Positions 48,998-59,053 of a stretch of 64,000 nt of DNA are shown here, one piece after another. The stretch is from Desulfitobacterium chlororespirans DSM 11544. GTDB taxonomy: Bacteria; Bacillota; Desulfitobacteriia; Desulfitobacteriales; Desulfitobacteriaceae. Where the stretch lies: contig NZ_FRDN01000017.1 of NCBI RefSeq assembly GCF_900143285.1, positions 1 through 64,000 of the forward strand, read 5' to 3'. Made by a program: the position numbers and the translations under genes. The notes below the pieces were generated by a model. The model was not told where the DNA came from. It searched no databases and saw nothing but the letters and a program-made list of their open reading frames with translations. Position 1 is the first letter of the stretch, and every line of letters starts with the position of its first letter.

Positions 48998-51011
48998 CAC
49001 TAAAGTTATTGTGATACCAGAAGGAAAAATTTGTGATTATATTGATGGAAAGTTCCGTAATGACACACCAGAGGAATATGTCCGCCAAACTATAGAGAAA
49101 CGCCTTATTAATGAGCATAAATACTTACCGGCTCAAGTGAAAATAGAATATATTTTGCAATTAGGTTCTAGTAAGAAACGTGCTGATATAGTCATTTTTG
49201 ATCATGACTGTCCTGTGCAGAAACAAGAGTATGTCAAAATTATAATTGAGTGCAAAAGGGAAACCGTGGAGCCCAAAAATGCGAAAGATGGTATTGAGCA
49301 GCTTAAAAGCTATATGTCAGCTTGCCCGAATTGCGAATGGGGCATGTGGACAAATGGGAAGCAGAAAGAAGTTTTTCGCAAAGTAATTGATAGAAATGGA
49401 AAGACTTACTTCGATGATTATAATGATATACCGTCTGCTGATGGAAATTTGGAAGATATTGACCGCCCTAAACGTAACAATTTAAAAAATGCCTCGGATG
49501 ACAATCTGCTATTCGTTTTTAAAACATGCCATAATCATATTTATGCAAATGACGGTTTGCAAAAACAACCTGCATTTTTTGAGTTGCTTAAAGTTATTTT
49601 CTGCAAAATCGAGGATGAGCGCAACATTCCAGATGAGCTGGAGTTTTATGCTACATCTAAAGAACGAAATAATCCTGATGGGCAGTTAACGGTTAAAAAA
49701 CGTATTTCTAAAATTTTTGACCGTGTAAAGAAGAAGCACGGAAAGATATTTGAGGCGAACGAGGAAATTAAGCTGGTTCCCCGTAGTTTAGCCTATATTG
49801 TCAGTGAGTTGCAAAAATACAGTTTGCTCAATACTAATATTGATATCAAGGGCAAAGCTTACGAGGAAATAGTAGGAGCGAATCTTCGCGGTGACCGTGG
49901 AGAATTTTTTACGCCCCGTAATGTTATGAAGATGGTTGTTTTCATGATAAATCCAACAACACATGAGCGCGTTTTGGATAGCTCGTGTGGGACGGGAGGC
50001 TTCCTTGTGAATGCTATGACTCATGTGATGAATGCTTTGGAGTATGACTTTTCTAAACAAATTGGAAAGTTGAAAGTTGAGTGGAATAATCAAGAATTAC
50101 GAGTATTTCAAGATAAAGTATCAGAATTGGCAAAGTCTAATTTCTTTGGCTTTGATATAAATCCTGATTTAGTAAAAGCCACAAAAATGAATATGGTTAT
50201 GAATAACGACGGTAGCGGAAATATCTTGCAAGCTAATTCTCTTTTGCCGCCGCATGAATGGACAGATGAATTTAAAGGTAAGCTGGCAGAAGCTCTTGGT
50301 ATAAATAAATCCGACATCCGCAATCATGAGACCATTGAATATTTTGACGTAATTGTGACGAATCCACCCTTTGGGAGCGATATCCCAATAAAAGATGAGA
50401 ATATTCTTAAGCAGTTTGAACTCGCCCATATCTGGGAGAGTAAATCTAATCCCAGGGTTTGGATAAAGACTGATCGCCTACAATCGTCCGTACCTCCAGA
50501 AATATTATTTATTGAACGCTGTGTCCAGTTTCTTGTGCCGGGTGGCAGGCTCGGCATTGTATTGCCCGATTCTATTCTTGGGTCACCTGGGCTAGGTTAT
50601 ATAAGAGAGTGGCTTATAAAGAACACTCGCATAATCGCAAGTATTGATCTACATGCAGATACTTTTCAGCCACGTAATGGCACACAAACTTCAGTGTTGT
50701 TTTTACAAAAGAAAACACAAGAGCAAAAAGATACTGAGGAAAAAAACGGTACAATGGCTGACTATAATATTTTCATGGCGATGGTCGAAAAAATTGGCCA
50801 TGATAAACGCGGCAATCCAATATTCAAACGTGATAAAGAAGGAAATGAAATACTTGGCCCAGACAATAACAATGTTCTCTTTTTAGGTGATACCGCTGAA
50901 GGTAGTAGAACGGTATCGCTGCAACAGAAGAAGAAATTGGAGGATGATCAAACACCCGAAGTCCCTGAAATCTTCTCTAAGTGGAAGAAAAGGGAGGGGA
51001 TTGCATGGTAG
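48990..51011 (+). CDS. Fused restriction nuclease-N6-adenine methylase (BcgI-like or type I-like)
   Basis: 673 aa from ATG 48990 behind GGAGGGG. The N-terminal ~140 residues form a PD-(D/E)XK domain of the HsdR-N type: Asp66 (KRADIVIFD), Glu87-x-Lys89 (IIIECKRE). Then a helical HsdM-like N domain and an N6-methylase domain: GEFFTPRNVMKMV, motif I DSSCGTGGFLV (~330), motif IV NPPF (~458). No helicase is present. A nuclease and methylase in one chain plus a separate specificity subunit is the layout of BcgI-type (IIB) enzymes. It overlaps hsdS by 7 nt, and hsdS is interrupted. Confidence 0.8.
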   Translation: MADTKVIVIPEGKICDYIDGKFRNDTPEEYVRQTIEKRLINEHKYLPAQVKIEYILQLGSSKKRADIVIFDHDCPVQKQEYVKIIIECKRETVEPKNAKDGIEQLKSYMSACPNCEWGMWTNGKQKEVFRKVIDRNGKTYFDDYNDIPSADGNLEDIDRPKRNNLKNASDDNLLFVFKTCHNHIYANDGLQKQPAFFELLKVIFCKIEDERNIPDELEFYATSKERNNPDGQLTVKKRISKIFDRVKKKHGKIFEANEEIKLVPRSLAYIVSELQKYSLLNTNIDIKGKAYEEIVGANLRGDRGEFFTPRNVMKMVVFMINPTTHERVLDSSCGTGGFLVNAMTHVMNALEYDFSKQIGKLKVEWNNQELRVFQDKVSELAKSNFFGFDINPDLVKATKMNMVMNNDGSGNILQANSLLPPHEWTDEFKGKLAEALGINKSDIRNHETIEYFDVIVTNPPFGSDIPIKDENILKQFELAHIWESKSNPRVWIKTDRLQSSVPPEILFIERCVQFLVPGGRLGIVLPDSILGSPGLGYIREWLIKNTRIIASIDLHADTFQPRNGTQTSVLFLQKKTQEQKDTEEKNGTMADYNIFMAMVEKIGHDKRGNPIFKRDKEGNEILGPDNNNVLFLGDTAEGSRTVSLQQKKKLEDDQTPEVPEIFSKWKKREGIAW

Positions 51012-51300
51012 ATGAAGCGGTTGCTCGCCCTTTACCGGAAGTCCGTGTTGCCGAATTATCGAAGGAAGACATCAAGTGGTGTACGGTATCGCTTTCAGAA
51101 GTCATCAATGCTGGAAAGCGTTTAGAAGCGTCTGTTTTTGAGGTTGAAGGACGACACGCGCGAGAGGCTGTTGAAAACTGTAAATGTATTACTCAGCCAC
51201 TTCATGGAACTAATGGATTTTCTACTGCATATTGACCCATACCCGGTTTGTCGGACACAGGAGAGTTAGGGTAAAATAAGACCTGTGGAGGATGATAAAC

Positions 51301-51591
51301 GTGTCAAAAAACGGGAAACGGTATAATCAAGAATTCAAACATGACATTATACGCTTAATCACTGAAGAAAACCGTTCAGTTTCAAGTGTGGTTCAAGATT
51401 TTGGGGTCAATGAGCAAACTGTGCGCAACTGGCTTAAGCAAACCAAAGAGAGGCAAGATCCTATCAAGACCAAGATAGCCGAGCTTGAAGCTGAGCTTAA
51501 AGCAAGGGATAAAAAGATTGCCGATCAGGAGTTAACGATAGATATCTTAAAAAAGGCTACCGCCATCTTCGCCCAAAGCAACCGGAAATAA
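51301..51591 (+). CDS. IS3 OrfA (helix-turn-helix, leucine zipper)
   Basis: 96 aa from GTG 51301, 10 nt after GGAGG (ATG 51292 in frame is too close to the ribosome site). YNQEFKHDIIRLITEE and VNEQTVRNWLKQTKE form the HTH; AELEAELKARDKKIADQEL is the zipper. It contains the slippery A6G at 51549-51555 for the -1 frameshift into orfB. Confidence 0.88.
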   Translation: MSKNGKRYNQEFKHDIIRLITEENRSVSSVVQDFGVNEQTVRNWLKQTKERQDPIKTKIAELEAELKARDKKIADQELTIDILKKATAIFAQSNRK

Positions 51592-51599
51592 TCTATCAG

Positions 51600-52472
51600 A
51601 TGATTAAAAAAGCCAGCAGCTCCAGCTGCCCGGTTGAGAAGATGTGCGAAACCTTAGAGGTATCTCGGAGCGGTTATTATGATTGGGATAGGCGTGAACC
51701 CAGCAAGCGTCAAAAAGAGAACGAAACGATTCTTAAGGTGATGAAGGAAAGCCATACCAAGGCTCAGGCAATGATTGGTCTGGATAAACTTTGGAGCGAT
51801 GTCAAAGAGGCAGGGTTTCAATGCGGTAGAAACCGGGTTTACCGATTACAAAAGCAACATGGACTATACAGTGTTCGAAAGAAGCCCTATCGCGTCTGTC
51901 TCACCGACTCGAATCATGATTTGCCCAAAGCCCCGAATCTCTTAAACCAAAAATTTAAGGTTGAGCACCCGAATAAAGTCTGGGTCACGGATATCACAGA
52001 ATTTAAAACAGCTAAAGGAAGCAAGCTGTATCTGGCTGCCATCAAGGACTTATTTCATAAAGAAATTGTGGGTTGGGCTTTGGCTGAACACATGAGGACT
52101 GAGCTCTGTTTGGAAGCCTTAAGGAACGCTGTCAAGCGTCATAGACCGCTCAAAGGGTTGATTCATCATTCGGATCAAGGGCGGCAATACTGCAGCACCG
52201 TCTATGTCGAAGAATTAAAGCACTGGGGAATGATACGAAGTATGAGCAGAAAGGGCAACCCCTTTGATAATGCCTGCGCAGAGTCTTTTTTCAGCACCAT
52301 TAAATCAGAAAGGCTCCATCACAAAACATACAAAGACATCGAGGAAGCAAGGCGGGATATCTTTTGGTACATCGAATGTTTTTATAATCGACAACGGAGG
52401 CATCAAGCGTTAGGGAATCTGACACCGGCAGCTTTTTTAAAGAAGCACTGTGAGACCCAAAAGGCTGCTTAG
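51600..52472 (+). CDS. IS3 OrfB, DDE transposase catalytic part
   Basis: 290 aa as a separate frame, but the active enzyme is the OrfAB fusion made by -1 frameshifting at A6G (51549-51555); the orfB frame is open upstream to that site. DDE residues: Asp in VWVTDITEF, Asp in IHHSDQGRQY, Glu in DNACAESFFST. Appears intact. Confidence 0.9.
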   Translation: MIKKASSSSCPVEKMCETLEVSRSGYYDWDRREPSKRQKENETILKVMKESHTKAQAMIGLDKLWSDVKEAGFQCGRNRVYRLQKQHGLYSVRKKPYRVCLTDSNHDLPKAPNLLNQKFKVEHPNKVWVTDITEFKTAKGSKLYLAAIKDLFHKEIVGWALAEHMRTELCLEALRNAVKRHRPLKGLIHHSDQGRQYCSTVYVEELKHWGMIRSMSRKGNPFDNACAESFFSTIKSERLHHKTYKDIEEARRDIFWYIECFYNRQRRHQALGNLTPAAFLKKHCETQKAA

Positions 52473-54181
52473 GGTCAACTTGGTAGGCGCCTGTCAAGGG
52501 GCGGTGTCAGCCGAGACGAAGTCCTTGCCCTTGATAGGCCAACTAGCTAAGACCCTTATGTCTCAGAACAGTTTAAAGACTGTTCTGCTGCCACCCGGCG
52601 AGGGCGGGGTTTCAGGGGCTGGCCCCTGAGAGAGCAGCTTGGAGCATTTACTTAAGATGAAAAAAGAAGCAATCCTGCGATTCTGGGAGAATCCCTAACT
52701 CTAGAATGTCCGTTTTATCGAGAAAAGGTCATATACTTGCGGTAGATTTAAGCGTGTTTGGCTTCCGTTTTCTGAGTTTCCAATATTCCAACCATCTTCG
52801 ATTATGGATATAAGGCCTCAACCTGATGGATATCTTTCTCCTATAACAAAAACTAATATTGAGGCATTGCGTGTTAAAAAAGGCCAGATATTGGTTACCT
52901 GTTCGGGGACAATTGGAAAAGTAGCATTGGTTTCTAGAACACTTGACAAACAAATTTTTAGTCATGACCTTATAAGGATAAATGTGAAGAATCCGGCTGA
53001 TGTTGGATTTATTTATGCTTTTCTGCGGTCAGAAACAGGTAATACACTATTGCAGACTAATAGATATGGATCAGTAATACAACACATAGAGCCCGACCAT
53101 TTAGCAGATATTCCTGTGCCAAATCCAGCAGATAAAATTAAAACAAAAATCAGCGATTTAGTAATTCGTTCTTATGATCTCCGTGATCGGTCAAATGAAT
53201 TAATAGATAAAGCAACAGCAATGCTTGTTGATGCTCTTTGCCTTCCACCGATAAGTAAGCTGAAAACAGAGCGATTTTGTGATGAATATGAAACAAATAA
53301 TTACAATGTGAAACTTTCTGACCTAGGTGGACGGCTTGATGGTTCGTATCACCTGCCGATCACTAAGGCTATTACAGCGCATCTTCAAAGATACGCTGGT
53401 GAATTAACAACTGTAGGTGATGAAAGAATTAGTAAGAACATTATTTTGCCAGGGCGTTTCAAACGTGTGTATGTTGAAAAAGGACAAGGGCGAGCTTTTT
53501 TTGGAGGCAAGCAACTTTATGAACTTGACCCAACTAATAAAAAATATTTGTCATTAACACAGCATGGAGATAGAATTAAGGAGCAACTGGAACTGCATGA
53601 GAATATGATTTTAATAACGAGAAGTGGAACGATAGGAAAAGTAACTATCGTTCCGAAACATTGGGAGCATTGGGTTGCCAGTGAGCATATTATCCGCGTC
53701 ATTCCTGCATCTAACGAAATTGCAGGCTATCTTTCTATTTTTCTGGCATCCGAATATGGATATCCGTTAATTAGAAGGTTCACATATGGTAGTGTAGTTG
53801 ATGAAATTGATGAAAGGCATGTGGCTAAAATTCCTTTTCCTCTGCTAAAAGCCAAAGCGGTGCAGGATGAAATTGCTTGCATTGCGCTTGAAGCTAATGC
53901 GTTTCGTTATGAAGCATATAGGCTGGAACAAGAGGCTTTACAGATTATGAATGATGAAGTAATATTTTCATGAAAATGTATTGGTGTTTGCTTCAATGGA
54001 TCGTGCACTGTAGTTCTTTATGTTAAATAAGGACTTTTCACGTGATACTGATTTGATACTAAAAACTTCATAGAATAAAAATAATGGATGGAAAATAAGG
54101 AATATCAGGGATGAAAAACGCTAAAAAACAGTGTAAAGCAAGAGGAAATAACTATCTATTATCGAGTGGGAGTAAGAATGG

Positions 54182-54227
54182 AAAAGCCGGAAACCCGTAT
54201 GAATAAAGGGTTGCCGGCTCTTTTTTT
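54182..54227 (+). terminator. Intrinsic terminator near the element end
   Basis: AGCCGG-ACCC pairs with GGGT-GCCGGCT, then T7. Confidence 0.75.
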
Positions 54228-54673
54228 GTCCTTGGCTCTACTTTGGCTCTATAGGGCTTAAGCCTTTAAATCATGGAAAATACGCTTGGCCTGCAGGCTC
54301 TCGGCGAGCGTTTGGATATGGGGAATCCGCTATTATACTATGAGGGTAAATGAATAGTATAGAGCGATAGTGCAAAGCAGCCCTGTATTCTGGACGGAGA
54401 AGGCACGGTATTCGACCAGGGGAAGGTATGGTCACTCAGGCGAAGGAAGAGATTGACTAATAAATAAAATAATAATAGGATTTGTCACATTTGAGATCTT
54501 GGCCTCATATCCTATGAGTAAGTCACCTAAAAGGATGAGCGGCCATGACAATGAACTGCGTTTTCCTGATTAAGGCAGGAACCGTGGTGGAGAATAGGAT
54601 GAAACCGATTGCCGCCTGGTGGAGGCCAGGGGTCTGATTCCTTATAGAAAATGGTGCCCACAGCCAGTCTTGG

Positions 54674-54699
54674 CAAATTGGAAAGCGCTTTCCAATTTG
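54674..54699. promoter_or_regulatory. 26-bp perfect palindrome, cre/LacI-type operator
   Basis: CAAATTGGAAAGC followed by its exact complement. The core TGGAAAGCGCTTTCCA matches the CcpA/LacI-family operator pattern. No gene start is close (nearest start is ~1 kb away on the other side), so it may be a relic or act on an unseen transcript. Confidence 0.6.
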
Positions 54700-54973
54700 A
54701 AGATAAAGAAATTGGTTTAGCTAAGACAAAATACAGCTTAACACCCTCCTATTCCATCTGCTTTTGATCGATATCAGTCGATATCATGAGCAACAGTTTG
54801 TAATGGTTTGTTGAAGGGTATCAGTTTGCGATTCAGCCGGTGCTGGTTTTTTGTAAGGGTTTAGCAGGTTCATGGCACTAATTCCAGGTTTGGATAGATC
54901 CGATGACAAGGACTAAATGATTGGGATTTTTAGGGAACTACTACGGAAATTGAACTTATAGACCTGAGTGAAA

Positions 54974-55015
54974 AAGCGGTTAGGACTTCATACTAATGAA
55001 ATCTTAACCGCTTAA
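54974..55015 (-). terminator. Terminator of the HEXXH peptidase gene
   Basis: AAGCGGTTA and TAACCGCTT with inner TTCAT/ATGAA pairing; the T-run is on the minus strand. Confidence 0.75.
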
Positions 55016-55036
55016 ATTTATGTAATTATCATGTAA

Positions 55037-56122
55037 TTATTTGAGGTACAGAACCGAGGCGGGCATCAGGAAGAAGTAATCCTCAGGATGACTTAGATCA
55101 ATCTGTATGTTATTGGATACGGCGTTGCCGCTTTGATCCATAACAATAAGCTTGACCAGGATGTCCTCAATACGGTCCTCCCTTAATTGTCTTCTGCTGA
55201 GTGAGGATTTATAACAATTGTTTTCCTTAGTGATACTCATCAGATATTTGACGGTAGAATCTTCAGTAGGGTGAGTTACCCCCACCATAGAGTAAATGAG
55301 AGGTTCCCCGGAATCATCTGTGGCTTCATCCCATTGGAAAAAGAGTCCTTCGGAAGTTACCTCGGTGAGTTGAAGCAAGGGCATACCAGGGGCATCCCGA
55401 TCTTCTTTACCCTTAAGTCCGGAAAGATTAACAAAATAATCATAGAGCCCGGGAACTTCCCAGGCCAGGGGCAGATGAGCGTTTTCCTGGGGGGTATACT
55501 GATAGGAACGGATCCGGGTTAAATCCGGGCTGCCAAAAAGTTGTACATAGTCTTCAGCAGCAATTTCCACGGCTGACCAGCAGTGGTCACCGTTGTCGAT
55601 TTCTGTATAGTGGTTGAGATTGCGGATTTTTGCGTATTCAGAATCAAGATAATTATTGGTTATGCCTTCTTTTTTATTCAGATAATAATAGAGAAAATGG
55701 TGACCGTATTCATGAGAGAGGGTATTGAGGACATAGGGGTTATCATCCCCCACGCCAAAAAGATCAATATAGCGCCCTGGAGCAATCTGGTCTCTAAACC
55801 ACTCCCCGTGCCACATGCCTACGGTATTCGTCCCTCTGGGATAATCAGGGTAGAGATTGATGTGGGATAAATAAGCAATTTCCTCCCCTATGGTATTCTT
55901 CGCAAATTCAGCATAGATTTCTTTGAGCTTGTCCAGGTCATAACCGGGTACGTAGCTGCGAATCTCCACACCATGGGTGCCTTTATAGGTTAGGAGAGGG
56001 GCCTCGGAATTAGCCTGGAGAGGGGAGGCACTGACTGCAAAGTGGTTTCCTCCCAGCAAAGTGATGCATACTAAGAAAATTGTAATGACTAAGGTTCTGC
56101 TTTTTTTGTTCAAGTGAATCAT
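55037..56122 (-). CDS. Secreted HEXXH zinc peptidase-like protein
   Basis: 361 aa. N-terminal signal peptide (TLVITIFLVCITLLGG). The catalytic motif LSHEYGHHFLYYY lies near residue 146, with a possible third ligand Glu in AVEIAAEDYVQLFG. Residues ~260-355 look like a fibronectin-type beta domain. The family is not identified further. It faces the non-coding junction and has its own terminator; the host chromosome probably begins here. Confidence 0.65.
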   Translation of the reverse strand: MIHLNKKSRTLVITIFLVCITLLGGNHFAVSASPLQANSEAPLLTYKGTHGVEIRSYVPGYDLDKLKEIYAEFAKNTIGEEIAYLSHINLYPDYPRGTNTVGMWHGEWFRDQIAPGRYIDLFGVGDDNPYVLNTLSHEYGHHFLYYYLNKKEGITNNYLDSEYAKIRNLNHYTEIDNGDHCWSAVEIAAEDYVQLFGSPDLTRIRSYQYTPQENAHLPLAWEVPGLYDYFVNLSGLKGKEDRDAPGMPLLQLTEVTSEGLFFQWDEATDDSGEPLIYSMVGVTHPTEDSTVKYLMSITKENNCYKSSLSRRQLREDRIEDILVKLIVMDQSGNAVSNNIQIDLSHPEDYFFLMPASVLYLK

Positions 56123-56368
56123 CCTCTCTAGTTAATATATTCACAATAAATAAAGAGAATCCTCTTTCTTATACAGAATCTTAGAAGTTTTTTATATTTT
56201 AAGAAGGTCAAATTATTCTGGGAGGGTAATATGAGGGGCACTTGACGAAGAATGAATTTTTTGGAAGGGCATTTTGTTGTGCTTTCGTAGGTTTTCCTTA
56301 GAAAGATTGCATAGAATGGAGCAGAGTGACAAAGAAGAGATTGTATTACGACAAATAGGAGCGAGGCT

Positions 56369-57172
56369 ATGAATGAACTAACCCGCATGGAGAAGGAGAA
56401 AAGCCAAATCAGAAAACTTCGGGAGAAATACCAAGGGATAGAGAGACCTGGAGTGTCCATCATTTTACCCACTTCTAAGCCAAAGTATTTACAGAATATC
56501 TATGCTAACCTTCAGCGTATACACTATCCGAAGGTCGAATACATCGTGATTATCAACACCTCCCGCGCCCGGCCTGAGATTTATTATGAGAAGTTAAAGG
56601 ACTTGGCAGAGATCCGGTTTTTAGTTTTAAACGAGAGTTACACCCTGGGGGATTGTCTTAATTATGGTATCGACATGGCCAAGTATGATTATATCGGGAA
56701 AATGGATGACGATGACTATTATGGAGCCTTTTTCTTAGAGGATCTGATGCTGGCTTTCCAATATACCAATGCACAAATTGTGGGTAAAGGGGTCCATTTT
56801 GTTTATTTTGAGTCCAATTTTGCCTTAGGGCTCCGTTTGCCTATCGCCGTTCCCTACTCCCTTGAGGAAGGGGTATTTTTTGAAAACCGTTATACAAGGG
56901 GACCATCCTTGTCGGGGGGGACCTTTATGATCAAGAGAGAGGTTTTCGGGAAGGTGAGGTTTCCTTCAGTCAACTTAGGGGAGGATGTGAAATTTCTTCA
57001 GGAGTGCACGAGGCGGAATATCTTGATCTATGGAGCGGATCGCTATAACTATGTTTACATGCGTCATGGGGATCGCATGGATCATACCTGGAGTGTAAAC
57101 TCTGACTTTGTTTACCGGCAGGCTCATATTTTACAGCAGGGGGGAGATTTTCTACCGATGATTACAGTATGA
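56369..57172 (+). CDS. Family-2 glycosyltransferase-like protein
   Basis: 267 aa from ATG 56369. The GT-A fold is visible: VSIILPTSKPKYLQNIYANL, YTLGDCLNYGIDMAKYDYIG and the DxD motif KMDDDDYY near residue 116, then GGTFMIKREVF and GEDVKFLQEC. It probably transfers a sugar to a surface or spore-coat molecule (CgeD-like outline); the substrate is unknown. Short for the family and without a membrane segment. Confidence 0.75.
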   Translation: MNELTRMEKEKSQIRKLREKYQGIERPGVSIILPTSKPKYLQNIYANLQRIHYPKVEYIVIINTSRARPEIYYEKLKDLAEIRFLVLNESYTLGDCLNYGIDMAKYDYIGKMDDDDYYGAFFLEDLMLAFQYTNAQIVGKGVHFVYFESNFALGLRLPIAVPYSLEEGVFFENRYTRGPSLSGGTFMIKREVFGKVRFPSVNLGEDVKFLQECTRRNILIYGADRYNYVYMRHGDRMDHTWSVNSDFVYRQAHILQQGGDFLPMITV

Positions 57173-57186
57173 ACGAGGGAATTTTA

Positions 57187-57223
57187 GGCTCCTTAACACG
57201 GATTGTGTAAGGAGCCTTTTTGT
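57187..57223. terminator. Bidirectional terminator
   Basis: AGGCTCCTTA/TAAGGAGCCT with inner ACA pairing and T5; between converging genes. Confidence 0.8.
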
Positions 57224-58662
57224 TATTCTGTGGGGTGGATCTGCTGCATGGCCACAAGCTGGGTCCGGATCATGAGGTCCAGGGAGTTGGGGGTGGGAAC
57301 GGACTTGCCAATGACTTCGGATTGGGTGAAAATCCTTAAGTTGAAACTCTGATTGATTCGAGATGGGGTAAGATGGGTTTCTACGGCAGAGAGGACATGG
57401 TGGATAGCATCTTTTAGCTCGTGAAGCTGATTTTGCTCATCTCGATAAATAATTTTATAAGGAATTCGCAGGGAAAAGGTGAGATGATGATAATTAGGCC
57501 GAAGTGGAATGGGTAGGATACTGATGGAATGGTGTTTGACTTCGGCCTCCTCAAAGATTAATCCTTCGGCAATAGCTGTAGGTATGGGAAACTGGTGATG
57601 AAGAGTAAGGTCAAAGGGCTTAGGCGGTTTAAAATAGATCTTTTCCGTGACAAAGGAATAGGGCCTTTGGGTGTTGCAGGGGAGGACCTCAGATAGAAGC
57701 AATTGATGATGGCTCTCACTTATGGCAAGCCCTTGACGGATTTGGGCTGAAAGCGGGGCATAGAGGGTACTGATGATTGCCTTGGTTTCAATATCGATCA
57801 GAGTAAGCTGGCAACCATTGGTTACCCAGAGTTGGGAACCCTCCGGAGTCAGGGTAAGCTCGCGAGGAGCAGATAGTGACGGTATGGTTGCAAGTACCTG
57901 ATGTTCGCGGGTGGAGATAATGCTGATGGAGTCGGAGTCATGGTTCGTAACATAGGCGAGGGGCCGCTCAGGGTGGAGAGCAATTCGCTGGGGATTCCGG
58001 CCTACCGGGATTGAGGCGACTTCCCTCCGTAGGCCAAGGTCGACTACGGAAATCCTATTTTCAAGGGATTGAATGAGGTAGAGGAGGGTATTGTCAGGGG
58101 ATAAGGCCAGGCTTACAGGGGATAAAGTTAGGTCTGGGGAAGTTAAAGGGGAACTCTCTGAGCAATCTTTGGGATGAAAAGTGTCGACGACTTGATGATG
58201 CTCTGTGTCGACGATGGAAATGGAACGGCCTGCCTGGTGGGATACATAAAGTTTTTGGCCATCGCTGGATAGAGCAAGGCCGCTGGGATATAAGTTTAAG
58301 GGAATAGTATTTATGACTTCATCTTTATGCAGATCGATAACCGAAATGATCTGTTCTTCAGGGACGGCGACATACCCCTTGGCACCTGTAGAATCGATTG
58401 TCAGAGCTTGAGGGCTTTTCCCGACGGGGATGGTCCTTTTTACAATGAAGGAGTCACAATCAATCACAGAAAGGGTATCACTTCCGCGATTGGGGACATA
58501 GAGCTTTTTACCTTCCGGAAAGCTGGCTAAGTATCCGGGGCCGATCCCCACGGGAATCATCCCGAGGAGCTTTTCTGATCCCATATGATAGACAGCAATA
58601 TCACCCGGCAACGAGGAGTCAATTGCCGGCATACTCACCCAAGCGAGCAAACTGTGAGCCAA
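57223..58662 (-). CDS. YVTN/YncE-type beta-propeller protein with extra C-terminal domain
   Basis: 479 aa. About seven blades of ~42 residues with the repeated pattern G..LYV.N.....SVID (GKKLYVPNRGSDTLSVIDCD, KLYVSHQAGRSISIVDTEH). The last ~140 residues are a separate beta-rich domain like those of spore or coat proteins (SipL/DUF3794-like strands), by eye. There is no signal peptide, so a cytoplasmic or spore role is possible. Confidence 0.7.
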   Translation of the reverse strand: MAHSLLAWVSMPAIDSSLPGDIAVYHMGSEKLLGMIPVGIGPGYLASFPEGKKLYVPNRGSDTLSVIDCDSFIVKRTIPVGKSPQALTIDSTGAKGYVAVPEEQIISVIDLHKDEVINTIPLNLYPSGLALSSDGQKLYVSHQAGRSISIVDTEHHQVVDTFHPKDCSESSPLTSPDLTLSPVSLALSPDNTLLYLIQSLENRISVVDLGLRREVASIPVGRNPQRIALHPERPLAYVTNHDSDSISIISTREHQVLATIPSLSAPRELTLTPEGSQLWVTNGCQLTLIDIETKAIISTLYAPLSAQIRQGLAISESHHQLLLSEVLPCNTQRPYSFVTEKIYFKPPKPFDLTLHHQFPIPTAIAEGLIFEEAEVKHHSISILPIPLRPNYHHLTFSLRIPYKIIYRDEQNQLHELKDAIHHVLSAVETHLTPSRINQSFNLRIFTQSEVIGKSVPTPNSLDLMIRTQLVAMQQIHPTE

Positions 58663-58856
58663 TCTTATCGGCCTCCTTTAACACTGTGGTTCAACTTTAG
58701 GCATTCTAACTTTTTAAGGATTCCTTTTCTCAAGGCTCTTTTCCTCAGGATTTCAATAAGGCTCCGGTTGATCCTGTAGTATTCTATTCTTAAGATTTAA
58801 AGAAGCTACAGATCGAAGAGGATATTTGCAGGCGGAAAGGGCAGGGAGTTATTGTA

Positions 58857-58934
58857 AAAAAGTCGAACGATTTTCTTTAAAAACAATAAAATGTTCGAAA
58901 AAGTGTTGACCGCTGAATTAAGAAACGGTACAAT
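58857..58934 (+). promoter_or_regulatory. Paired PurR-like boxes and promoter of the pur operon
   Basis: CGAAC (58864-58868, in AAAGTCGAACGAT) and GTTCG (58893-58897, reverse of CGAACATT) lie inverted in AT-rich DNA as PurBoxes do. The promoter TTGACC (58906-58911), 17 bp, TACAAT (58929-58934) follows. Confidence 0.65.
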
Positions 58935-58983
58935 TATTCCAGAAGATAGCTACTGCAAAGCAAACAAAAAATTTAAATAGGAC

Positions 58984-59053
58984 GTTCATATAATCGCGGA
59001 GATAAGGTCCGCAAGTTTCTACCGGGCTGCCGTAAATGGCCTGACTATGAGCG
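58984..59053 (+). ncRNA. Guanine-class purine riboswitch aptamer
   Basis: P1 GTTCATA/TATGAGC, P2 GCGGAGA/TCCGC-type hairpin, J2/3 GTTTCTACC, P3 GGGCTGCCGTAAATGGCC, J3/1 GACTATG. The C in GACTATG pairs with guanine (adenine-type has U). It should lower purL transcription when guanine or hypoxanthine is plentiful. Confidence 0.93.

Larger units (their letters stand above)
51233..52731 (+). mobile_element. IS3-family insertion sequence, 1,499 bp
   Basis: Left end TGACCCATACCCGG and right end (read inward) TGACCTTTTC share TGACC and, further in, CGGACA, i.e. imperfect terminal inverted repeats. Flanked by a 3-bp target duplication TAT (51230-51232 and 52732-52734). It carries orfA, orfB and ~260 bp of non-coding right end with a GC-rich stem-loop region. 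Confidence 0.88.
51005..53973 (+). pseudogene. hsdS: Specificity subunit (hsdS) interrupted by an IS3-family element
   Basis: Two parts, 51005-51232 and 52735-53973, join into one 488-residue frame when the IS and one TAT duplication are removed (GTNGFSTAY then TCGRFKRVWLPF). The protein has two target-recognition halves with matching segments: RFKRVWLP and RFKRVYVE, SGTIGKVALV and SGTIGKVTIV, YGSVIQHIEPDHLADIPVP and YGSVVDEIDERHVAKIPFP. It would direct the upstream nuclease-methylase. Interrupted after codon 76, in the first recognition half, so the system is probably silenced unless the C-terminal part is re-expressed. Confidence 0.88.
53974..55036. other. 1,063-bp non-coding junction between the element and the chromosome
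   Basis: No convincing gene. It holds a repeat pair TGATACTGATTTGATACT (~54042-54059), a terminator (54182-54227), a stretch TTGGCTCTACTTTGGCTCTA, a 26-bp palindrome (54674-54699) and a terminator for the next minus-strand gene. The right attachment site of the element is most likely here, but the left end is outside the window, so no direct repeat can be tested. Confidence 0.45.

Noticed and set aside
54514-54600. Short plus-strand frame starting ATGAGTAAGTCACC
   Set aside because: 19 codons, no ribosome site, no recognisable product.
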